Part shown: piece after piece, positions 57,490 to 64,000 of the stretch | How positions within the stretch are numbered: position 1 is the first letter of the stretch | Layout: the number at the start of each line of letters is the position of its first letter | NCBI GenBank assembly: GCA_964527835.1 | Contig: CAZGNV010000018.1 | Span: 1 to 64,000, forward strand | Length of the DNA stretch: 64,000 nt | Origin: JAFDCJ01 sp964527835 | GTDB lineage: Bacteria; Desulfobacterota; Desulfobacteria; Desulfobacterales; JAFDCJ01 | Direction of reading: 5' to 3' | The notes under the pieces: generated by a model | The model's database searches: none | What the model saw: only the letters and a program-made list of their open reading frames with translations | What the model was told of the DNA's origin: nothing | Made by a program: the position numbers and the translations under genes

Positions 57490-60123
57490 TCAGCCGTTCA
57501 TCTGCCGGACAATCTCGTAAACCTTTTCCAGAGCGCTGTCCAAATTTTCAGGCTGATTGCCCCCCGCCTGGGCCATGTCGGCACGACCGCCGCCGCTGCC
57601 GCCTACCACCGACGCCACCTCCTTGACGATGCGCCCTGCAGGGTACTGCCCGGCAAGATCTTTGGTGACCACGGCGATCAGCATGGCCTTGCCACCGGCA
57701 CTGCTGCCCAGCACCACGATGCCCGATTTAATTTTTTCCTTGAACTGGTCGGCCAGGTCTCTCAAGGCAGTAGGGGTATCCACCGCAACCCGACGGGCCA
57801 GAACCTTGACCCCGTTGACCGCCACCGCAGCATCTACAGATGCATCCGCGCTGCGGGCAGCCAGCTTGGCCTTGAGGCTTTGAACTTCTTTTTCCAGGGT
57901 TTTGACCTCGGCCAGCAGGTTTTTCACCCGCATTGCAACGGCCAGAGGTTGTTCCTTCAGCAGGTGGGCCGTCTCCTGCAGGATCCTGAACACCTGCTGG
58001 GTGTGGGTCAGGGCAGCCTCCCCGGTCAGGGCTTCAATGCGCCGCACCCCCGAAGACACGCTGGCTTCACTGATGATTTTAAAAATCCCGATGTTGCCGG
58101 TTCGATCGGTATGGGTGCCCCCGCAAAGCTCCTTGCTGAACCCGGCCAGCGACACGACCCGCACCCGCTCGCCGTATTTTTCCTCGAAAAGAGCGGTCGC
58201 ACCCTTCTTAAAGGCCTCATCGGCGTCCATCTCTTCGATCTCGGTGGGGATGTTTTCCTGAATCCGCCGGTTGACGATCTTTTCAATGGCCTCCAGGGCC
58301 TGCGTGTCCACCTGGGAAAAATGGGTAAAGTCAAAACGCAGTCGATCAGGGGCCACCAGGGAGCCGGCCTGCTTGACATGTTCGCCGAGGACCTGCCGCA
58401 AGGCGGCGTGCAGGATGTGGGTGGCGGTGTGATTCAGGGCCGTGGCCCGGCGTTTTTGGGCATCCACCTGAAGCTGTACCGTCTGCCCTGGACGGGCGGT
58501 GCCGGAAACCACCTTTGCCCGGTGGATGATCAACCCGGTGGGATCTTTTAGCGTGTCAGTCACCTCCAGTTCGAAATCCTGCCCGCTGATCCTGCCGCTG
58601 TCGCCGACCTGTCCGCCCGACTCGGCATAAAACGGGGTGACCTCGGTGACCACTTCCAAGGACTGTCCCTCGACGGCCTGAGCAATCTCCTGCCCGTCGG
58701 CCACCATCAGCAATATTTTGGACTCGCAGCTCAGACCCTCATGACCCACAAATTCAGGCTTGATCCCGGCTGCCGACAGTTTTTTGTAAGCGTCGCTGAT
58801 GCCGCCAAAGGAGGTCACCTTCCGGGAACGGCTGCGCTGGGTTTCCATGGCCCGATCGAAACCCTCCATATCCAGGCTCATCTTTTCATCCCGTACAACG
58901 TCGCGTACGATGTCCACCGGGAAGCCATAGGTGTCGTACAGCTTGAAAATAACTTCGCCCGGCACCTGGTCCTCACCGCGGGCCTTTATCTCAGCCAGGG
59001 TGTCGTTGAGCAGCTTCATCCCCGTATCAAGGGTTTCCAGAAAGCGGGTCTCTTCGTTTTTGATCACACTGGTAATGAACGCCGACGCCTCGGCAAGCTC
59101 GGGATAGGCCGATTTCATGACCTCAAACACCACCTGCGCGGTTTGATACAGAAAGGGGCGCTCCAGTCCGATGTTGCGCCCGTAACGGATCGCGCGGCGC
59201 ATAATGCGGCGCAGCACATAGCCGCGCCCTTCATTGGACGGCAGGATGCCGTCGCCGATCAGAAAGGCTGCGGCCCGGCTGTGATCGGCAATGACTTTGA
59301 GGGCCACATCGGCTGCCGGCAAATCCCCCATGCGCACCCCGGCCAGTTCCTGGGCTTTTTCAATGATGGGATAGATCAGGTCGGTATCAAAATTGGTGGG
59401 CACATCCTGAATGAGGGACACCATGCGTTCCAGGCCCAGTCCCGTGTCAATGCTGGGTTTGGGCAGGGGGGTCATTTTCCCGGAAGCATCGCGGTTGAAC
59501 TGCATGAACACCAGGTTCCAAATCTCCAGGAAACGGTCGCAGTCGCAGCCGGCGGTACATTCCGGTCGGCCGCAGCCGAACTGTTCACCGCGGTCGATTA
59601 AAATTTCCGAACATGGCCCGCAGGGGCCCGTATCACCCATGGACCAGAAGTTGTCTTCCTCGCCGAATCTCACAATGCGCTCATCGGGCAGACCGATCAC
59701 CCGGCTCCACAGTTCATAGGCCTCGTCATCGTCCAGATAAATCGAGGCCCACAGCTTGTCAGCCGGCAGACCGTAACCGTTGGTCAGCAGATCCCAGGCA
59801 AATTCAATGGCGCCCTGCTTGAAATAATCTCCAAAGGAAAAGTTGCCGAGCATTTCAAAAAAAGTGTGATGCCGGGCCGTGTAGCCGACATTTTCCAGAT
59901 CATTGTGCTTGCCGCCGGCCCGCACGCATTTCTGGGAAGTGGTCGCCCGCAGATAGTCCCTTTTTTCCTCACCCAGAAAAACACGCTTGAACTGAACCAT
60001 GCCGGCATTAATGAAAAGCAGCGTCGGGTCGTCATGTGGTACGAGCGAGGAGCTGCGCACAATCTGGTGGTCGTGTTTTTTAAAATACTCCAGAAATTTG
60101 CGACGAATTTCATCTCCTGTCAT
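57490..60123 (-). CDS. alaS: Alanyl-tRNA synthetase
   Basis: The 877-residue enzyme has the class II start (RRKFLEYFKKHDHQIV), the motif-2/3 region, the editing-domain zinc motif HTATHILHAAL near residue 566 and CGGTH near residue 668, and a C-terminal DHHA1 domain with SSAGGKAM and GGGRADMAQAGG. It attaches alanine to tRNA-Ala and proofreads. Length is standard. It follows recA on the minus strand with a 160-base spacer, where recX is often found, but here the spacer holds only a repeat. Confidence 0.96.
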   Translation of the reverse strand: MTGDEIRRKFLEYFKKHDHQIVRSSSLVPHDDPTLLFINAGMVQFKRVFLGEEKRDYLRATTSQKCVRAGGKHNDLENVGYTARHHTFFEMLGNFSFGDYFKQGAIEFAWDLLTNGYGLPADKLWASIYLDDDEAYELWSRVIGLPDERIVRFGEEDNFWSMGDTGPCGPCSEILIDRGEQFGCGRPECTAGCDCDRFLEIWNLVFMQFNRDASGKMTPLPKPSIDTGLGLERMVSLIQDVPTNFDTDLIYPIIEKAQELAGVRMGDLPAADVALKVIADHSRAAAFLIGDGILPSNEGRGYVLRRIMRRAIRYGRNIGLERPFLYQTAQVVFEVMKSAYPELAEASAFITSVIKNEETRFLETLDTGMKLLNDTLAEIKARGEDQVPGEVIFKLYDTYGFPVDIVRDVVRDEKMSLDMEGFDRAMETQRSRSRKVTSFGGISDAYKKLSAAGIKPEFVGHEGLSCESKILLMVADGQEIAQAVEGQSLEVVTEVTPFYAESGGQVGDSGRISGQDFELEVTDTLKDPTGLIIHRAKVVSGTARPGQTVQLQVDAQKRRATALNHTATHILHAALRQVLGEHVKQAGSLVAPDRLRFDFTHFSQVDTQALEAIEKIVNRRIQENIPTEIEEMDADEAFKKGATALFEEKYGERVRVVSLAGFSKELCGGTHTDRTGNIGIFKIISEASVSSGVRRIEALTGEAALTHTQQVFRILQETAHLLKEQPLAVAMRVKNLLAEVKTLEKEVQSLKAKLAARSADASVDAAVAVNGVKVLARRVAVDTPTALRDLADQFKEKIKSGIVVLGSSAGGKAMLIAVVTKDLAGQYPAGRIVKEVASVVGGSGGGRADMAQAGGNQPENLDSALEKVYEIVRQMNG

Positions 60124-60232
60124 TTAAATCTCCATTACGCCTTGCCAATGGCTGAAAAATTCATTGGGTTGTAAGTTACTTGTCTGCTTCCGGCTTCCTG
60201 AATACAGGAATCACCAGCATCGCCTGTTTTTG

Positions 60233-60286
60233 TTTCCGACTTCCGCATTCCGACTTCCGACTTCCGTATTCTCACTTCCGACTTCT
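60233..60286. repeat. Post-stop tandem repeat family A, copy 4
   Basis: The longest copy. On the minus strand it begins within the recA stop codon (TAG-AAGTCGGAAGTGAGAAT) and continues with CGGAAGTCGGAAGTCGG, then AATGCGGAAGTCGGAAACA, about 54 bases between recA and alaS. Confidence 0.8.
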
Positions 60287-61331
60287 ATTTCTTCCTCTCC
60301 TGCCCGGCTTCCGGCGTTGCTTCCTGCTCTGCGTTTTCTACAAACCCCAGGGCCTGACGGGCCTTGAGGTAGATGTCTTCATACATGTCCTTGTTTTCCA
60401 TGAGAAAGCGTTTGACATTTTCACGGCCCTGGCCGATGCGCTCTCCCGCGTAGGAGTACCAGGAGCCGCTTTTGTCGATAATGCCAAGGTTGACCCCCAC
60501 ATCGATCAGATCACCGCTTTTGGAAATCCCCTCCCCGTACATGATGTCAAATTCGGCTTCGGTAAACGGCGGGGCCAGCTTGTTTTTCACCACCCGCACC
60601 CGGGTCCGGTTGCCAACCACTTCCTGGCCGTCCTTGATCGCGCCGATGCGCCGGATGTCGAGTCGCACCGAAGAGTAGAACTTGAGCGCATTGCCGCCGG
60701 TGGTGGTTTCCGGATTGCCGAAGACCACTCCGATTTTCATGCGGATCTGGTTGATGAAAATCACCGTGGTCATGGTCTTGCCGATGGTGCCGGTCAGCTT
60801 TCGCAGGGCCTGGGACATGAGCCGGGCTTGCAGCCCCATGTGAGAATCCCCCATTTCGCCTTCGATTTCAGCCCGCGGCACCAGGGCGGCCACCGAGTCA
60901 ATCACCAGGACGTCAATGGCGCCGCTGCGCACCAGCATATCGGCGATTTCAAGGGCCTGCTCCCCGGTATCCGGCTGGGAGACCAGCAGTTCATCACAGT
61001 TGACCCCCAGCCTGCGGGCATAGTTGACATCCAAGGCATGTTCGGCATCGACAAAGGCGGCAATCCCGTCCTGTTTTTGGGCCTCGGCCACCGCGTGCAG
61101 GGCCAGGGTGGTTTTGCCGGAGGCTTCAGGTCCGAAAATTTCCACCACCCGGCCGCGGGGAAGCCCTCCGATCCCCAGGGCGCTGTCCAGGGACAGGGCG
61201 CTGGTGGAAATAACCGGCACGTCGACAACCGGCCGATCGCCCAGTTTCATGATCGCGCCTTTGCCGAACTGACGCTCGATCTGGCTCATGGCGCTGTCCA
61301 GGGTTTTTTCCTTATCTGCTTTAATTGTCAT
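60285..61331 (-). CDS. recA: Recombinase RecA
   Basis: The 348-residue protein has Walker A GPEASGKTTLALHA near residue 66, the Walker B region VLVIDSVAALVPR near residue 137 and the L1/L2 DNA-binding loops (MGLQARLMSQALRKLTG near residue 164). It drives homologous recombination and the SOS response. ATG 61331 has AAGGAG ten bases ahead; longer starts are less likely. It follows the ThpR gene by about 40 bases. Confidence 0.97.
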   Translation of the reverse strand: MTIKADKEKTLDSAMSQIERQFGKGAIMKLGDRPVVDVPVISTSALSLDSALGIGGLPRGRVVEIFGPEASGKTTLALHAVAEAQKQDGIAAFVDAEHALDVNYARRLGVNCDELLVSQPDTGEQALEIADMLVRSGAIDVLVIDSVAALVPRAEIEGEMGDSHMGLQARLMSQALRKLTGTIGKTMTTVIFINQIRMKIGVVFGNPETTTGGNALKFYSSVRLDIRRIGAIKDGQEVVGNRTRVRVVKNKLAPPFTEAEFDIMYGEGISKSGDLIDVGVNLGIIDKSGSWYSYAGERIGQGRENVKRFLMENKDMYEDIYLKARQALGFVENAEQEATPEAGQERKK

Positions 61332-61372
61332 GGGCTGCTCCTTGCGTTTTTTCATCTGCTGATAGTTGACTT

Positions 61373-61957
61373 TCAATTTGATGCACCGGATCTCAGCTGC
61401 GTCTGTTTCAGCCGGGTGTACACCGGGCCTGAAGGCTGCAGGTCGCTTTGATACAGGCAGATCCGGTCGGCGGCAAATTCATCGCTGCCAAAATCTGAAA
61501 AATCATCAACCACCCGGCGCATCACGGCAGGGGGGATGCTTTGCCGGATGCGGCCCAGGGTCAGGTGGCCCTTAAACGGCCTTTTCTCCGCGGCAAAACC
61601 GATGGCCTCCAGGTGCGCCTCGAGTTTTCGCTGCAGCGCGAACAGCTGCTGTACCTGCCCGCCAAGACCCATCCAGATCACCCGGGCCCGCCTGATGCCC
61701 GGAAAAAAACCGATTCCCCGCAGCGCCAGAACAAACGCCGGCCGGTCCCGGGCCGCCTGATCCATGGCGTGGGCGATTGCATCGATTCGGCCCGGAGAAA
61801 TATTTCCCAGAAATTTCAAGGTCAGATGGATGTTCTCCGGGCGCACCCACCTGGCACGCAGCTTTAACTGCTGGAGTTGCTGCTGGGCATTTTCCAACCG
61901 GGCAATAACCGCTGACGGCAAGTCCATGGCAATGAAACTGCGTATGGTCGTTGACAT
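61373..61957 (-). CDS. thpR: RNA 2',3'-cyclic phosphodiesterase
   Basis: The 194-residue protein has the two HxTx motifs of the 2H phosphoesterase family: HLTLKFLG near residue 43 and HLTLGRI near residue 131. ThpR hydrolyses RNA 2',3'-cyclic phosphates. Start ATG 61957 matches the usual N terminus MSTTIRSF. An in-frame ATG at 62008 would add 17 residues and couple it more tightly to the HcyB gene's stop. Its place before recA is often seen in other bacteria (thpR-recA). Confidence 0.9.
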   Translation of the reverse strand: MSTTIRSFIAMDLPSAVIARLENAQQQLQQLKLRARWVRPENIHLTLKFLGNISPGRIDAIAHAMDQAARDRPAFVLALRGIGFFPGIRRARVIWMGLGGQVQQLFALQRKLEAHLEAIGFAAEKRPFKGHLTLGRIRQSIPPAVMRRVVDDFSDFGSDEFAADRICLYQSDLQPSGPVYTRLKQTQLRSGASN

Positions 61958-62010
61958 GCCAACCGGTCCGTCTGGGTGTCCTGCGCTGGTCTGCCGCCCG
62001 CTTGCCATCG

Positions 62011-63177
62011 TTATCTCGGCAACGTAAACTGCGGCTGTCCAAGGGTAAACGCGCCCCGGGATATCTTTTCCTTTAAAATCCCGGCGATCTTGCGGGCTTT
62101 GACCACGCTGGACAGGGGAGCTGTCGGTATCTCCTGTCCGTTGAGTTTGATGGAGCCGCTTTTGAGTTCGGCGTAGCTCACCTGCCCATAGCTTTTCGAA
62201 ATCCCGTTGGGATAATCGTGACCGTAATCGATGATCTGGGTAAAAATCTGGTCATCACAAATCGAGGTGTAGCGGGCGATTCGCTCATTGAGCACGGGGA
62301 TGGGCACTCCCAGGCCCACCGCCAGCGAACAGCCGTATCCCTGGATGCTCACCCCCACCAGCCACTGGGCGCTCATTTTTTTTAAATCTCCCATCACCCA
62401 CAGGGTCCCGGCCGGGGTGAGAGGCACCCCCTTGCGGGTCCGTTTGGCCCGCGGTTTGTGCTGGGTCCCGTGCCAGGTAACGTATCCCTCGCCGCCGCCC
62501 AGAAAAATACGGGTTCCCAGACCGATGGTCTGGTAATACGGATCATTGAACAAGGGGCTGAGCTGTCCGGCGGAACAATAATTGGCGTTGCCCCCCCGGG
62601 GTTTTAAAGTCCCCATGTAAGTGCAAATCGTTTTATCGGTCAGGTTGACGGCGCAGTTGTAATTCTGATAGCTGTTTCGCGGGTTGCACAGGGTGGCCTG
62701 GGGCAGGCTGCGCAGGGTGATTTCCTTTTCCACCAGGCGGTTGGGATAGCAGTCGGTGCCGTACCCCGTGGCTTTGAGCTGTATTTTTTTACCGGCCACC
62801 AGGTCCTGGATAACGTGACCCCCGCCGTAGTTGAACTCACCCGGGTAAACCTTGTTGAGCGGATCGTCCTCCATGGGTTCGGTAGCCCCGATGTAGCAGT
62901 CCACCGCGGCCACGCCGGCATAGGCCGGAACCTTGTTGAGCCACACCTTCGAAGCCTTGATGGTGGGCACCGAGTGGCCGAAGTTTATAAACGCCCCCGA
63001 CGAACACATGGGGGCAAAGGTTCCGGTGGTGACCACGTCCACCTGGTGGGCGGCTTCGACCGCCCCTTCGGCCTTGACAATGTCGATCATCTCCTCGGCG
63101 GTGACCACCACCACGTCGCCGGTCTTGATCTTCTGATTGATCTGCTCAATGGTTTTGTTGACTTTATTGCTTGGCAT
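62011..63177 (-). CDS. Homocysteine biosynthesis protein (COG1900/DUF39, L-aspartate semialdehyde sulfurtransferase-like)
   Basis: The 388-residue protein matches the DUF39 sulfur-incorporation family (HcyB/MA1821 type): MCSSGAFINFGHS with Cys58, DCYIGATEP, TDCYPNRLVEKEI with Cys143, and CSAGQLSPLF with Cys201. In methanogens this family, with a ferredoxin partner, makes homocysteine from aspartate semialdehyde. Here the CBS domain and the ferredoxin fusion seen in archaea are absent and no partner ferredoxin is next to it. It begins six bases after the M23 peptidase gene stop and leads into thpR and recA. Confidence 0.85.
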   Translation of the reverse strand: MPSNKVNKTIEQINQKIKTGDVVVVTAEEMIDIVKAEGAVEAAHQVDVVTTGTFAPMCSSGAFINFGHSVPTIKASKVWLNKVPAYAGVAAVDCYIGATEPMEDDPLNKVYPGEFNYGGGHVIQDLVAGKKIQLKATGYGTDCYPNRLVEKEITLRSLPQATLCNPRNSYQNYNCAVNLTDKTICTYMGTLKPRGGNANYCSAGQLSPLFNDPYYQTIGLGTRIFLGGGEGYVTWHGTQHKPRAKRTRKGVPLTPAGTLWVMGDLKKMSAQWLVGVSIQGYGCSLAVGLGVPIPVLNERIARYTSICDDQIFTQIIDYGHDYPNGISKSYGQVSYAELKSGSIKLNGQEIPTAPLSSVVKARKIAGILKEKISRGAFTLGQPQFTLPR

Positions 63178-63183
63178 GCCGGA

Positions 63184-64000
63184 TCACTCCTGTTTCATCC
63201 CGGAATTCAGCGGTTCAATTTTAGACAGTACATTGTCTTTTATCCAGTGAGCATCCCACCATTCCACCGGGTTGACAAACGTATTGTGGATCAGCATGGC
63301 GTAGTGCAGATGATCCCCGCCGGCCAGGCCCGTGGCGCCGGTGTGCCCCACAATGCCACCGCGCGGCACCCGGGCGCCTGCTTTGACTCCGATTTTACTC
63401 AAATGCGAATACATGCTCAACAGGCCGCAACCGTGATCGAGCACCACGGTCTTACCGTAAATCCCCACGGATCCGGCAAACAGAACCACTCCACTGTTGG
63501 CGGCCGGCACCGGACTGTGGGACAGCGAAGCCAGGTCGATTCCCAGGTGCACTTGTTTGTCAATCTGCCGTCCCCGGTAGAAGTAAGTGCGCTTGTCAGC
63601 GAACCGGGCGCGGGAAGCGGACCTGGGCAGTCTTAAAAAGGCTCCCCGCCACAGCATTTTGTCCGCCGTCTTTTGACCCAGCCCGGTGAGCTGCTGATAA
63701 TTGGCCTGCCGCAGATCACGGTTGATTTTTAGAAATTTTTCAACATCCGACAGGTGCGCACTACCGGAAAGCGCAGCGCTGAATTCCGGCAGCTTGCGCT
63801 TGATGAAACCGTCGCTGATGTTGATGCGGTCTTTTCTGAATTTTTTACGCCGGATGTGATAATTGAAACCGGCTTTGACAGAATTTCCGGCCCGGTCAGT
63901 GGCTTCCACAAAAATTTCAGTCTGGGGCCCCTGCGGGTAGCCAAGAGCGAAAAAAGCCAGGTTGAGGTGTTTGCCGGACGCCGGCAACGGGTGGGCCGGA
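63184..64000 (-). CDS. M23 family peptidase (LytM), N terminus beyond window
   Basis: The frame continues past the window end, so this is a partial gene (C-terminal part only). The visible 270 residues begin in a beta-sandwich-like segment (EATDRAGNSVKAGFNYHI) and end in an M23 domain with zinc motifs HLGIDLAS (HxxxD) and GGDHLHYAM (HxH), both complete. It should cleave peptidoglycan cross-links in the periplasm. It is the first visible gene of a minus-strand series that includes HcyB, ThpR, RecA and AlaS. Confidence 0.88.
   Translation of the reverse strand, partial: PAHPLPASGKHLNLAFFALGYPQGPQTEIFVEATDRAGNSVKAGFNYHIRRKKFRKDRINISDGFIKRKLPEFSAALSGSAHLSDVEKFLKINRDLRQANYQQLTGLGQKTADKMLWRGAFLRLPRSASRARFADKRTYFYRGRQIDKQVHLGIDLASLSHSPVPAANSGVVLFAGSVGIYGKTVVLDHGCGLLSMYSHLSKIGVKAGARVPRGGIVGHTGATGLAGGDHLHYAMLIHNTFVNPVEWWDAHWIKDNVLSKIEPLNSGMKQE

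Noticed and set aside
14409..60286. CRISPR array for the repeated 14-mers
   Set aside because: Units are tandem with no unique spacers, and they are scattered singly at gene ends.
60180..61451. Long plus-strand open frame opposite recA
   Set aside because: Composition is a mirror of recA and the start lies inside a repeat; not supported.

Overview
The window looks like core chromosome from an anaerobic, sulfate-reducer-type member of the Desulfobacterota (the old Deltaproteobacteria, probably near Desulfobacterales). This is inferred from protein content, with no marker rRNA in view. The pointers are a four-subunit 2-oxoacid:ferredoxin oxidoreductase with its own ferredoxin, an HcyB-type homocysteine synthesis protein, a selenocysteine peroxiredoxin read through an in-frame UGA, a Liv-type ABC transporter locus interleaved with acyl-CoA ligases, and many small proteins of families I associate with this group. 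Base composition is moderately GC-rich and even. I see no phage, insertion sequence, CRISPR array, rRNA or tRNA.

Layout. 0-7 kb (+): small and lipid-anchored proteins, a queuosine-salvage glycosidase (QNG1 family), a TMTC-like membrane/TPR protein, a SMUG1-like uracil-DNA glycosylase and a lipoprotein with a Cys-His-Asp triad. 7-9.5 kb: the selenoprotein peroxiredoxin, a GalT-like nucleotidyltransferase and a CGGC protein, bracketed by inverted 45-bp repeats. 9.5-18.2 kb (-): a likely seven-gene operon livG-fadD-livH-livM-livJ-bcl-livF for uptake and CoA activation of a carboxylic acid. 18.5-25.2 kb: a further acyl-CoA ligase, a hydrolase, a hydrolase remnant, and an HDOD/hybrid-kinase/response-regulator signalling group. 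25.8-31.6 kb: DUF4911-miaB-BFN (-), then recJ, an unknown gene and an RNase Z-like protein (+). 31.6-39.1 kb: manC, dnaE, guaB (-) and a Sua5/YrdC protein (+). 39.3-46.7 kb (-): P-loop NTPase, korDABC, hisC, cmk, rpsA. 47.3-57.4 kb: NamZ muramidase, RNase H, PlsB, a fused MurU-AmgK, DapB and a large unknown protein (+). 57.5-64 kb (-): M23 peptidase, HcyB, ThpR, RecA, AlaS.

The most notable coding features are: (1) the Sec peroxiredoxin, whose gene would be mis-split by ordinary gene calling; (2) a potential muramic-acid recycling set in which MurU and AmgK are one polypeptide and the NamZ-like muramidase has no visible signal peptide; (3) a benzoate-CoA-ligase-like protein in the transporter operon that has lost the ATP-binding loop and the catalytic lysine; and (4) a ManC whose isomerase cupin has lost its metal ligands.

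The intergenic DNA is unusually structured. One family (GGAAGTCGGAATGC units) begins at, or within one base of, the stop codon of four different genes, always in the same orientation. A second (CCTTGAACC units) runs up to or near start codons that lack a Shine-Dalgarno. A third is a 45-bp element with ends TGATGG/CCATCA. Two unrelated 125-145-bp fold-back sequences lie between guaB and dnaE and upstream of namZ. These are direct observations. Their function, if any, is open.
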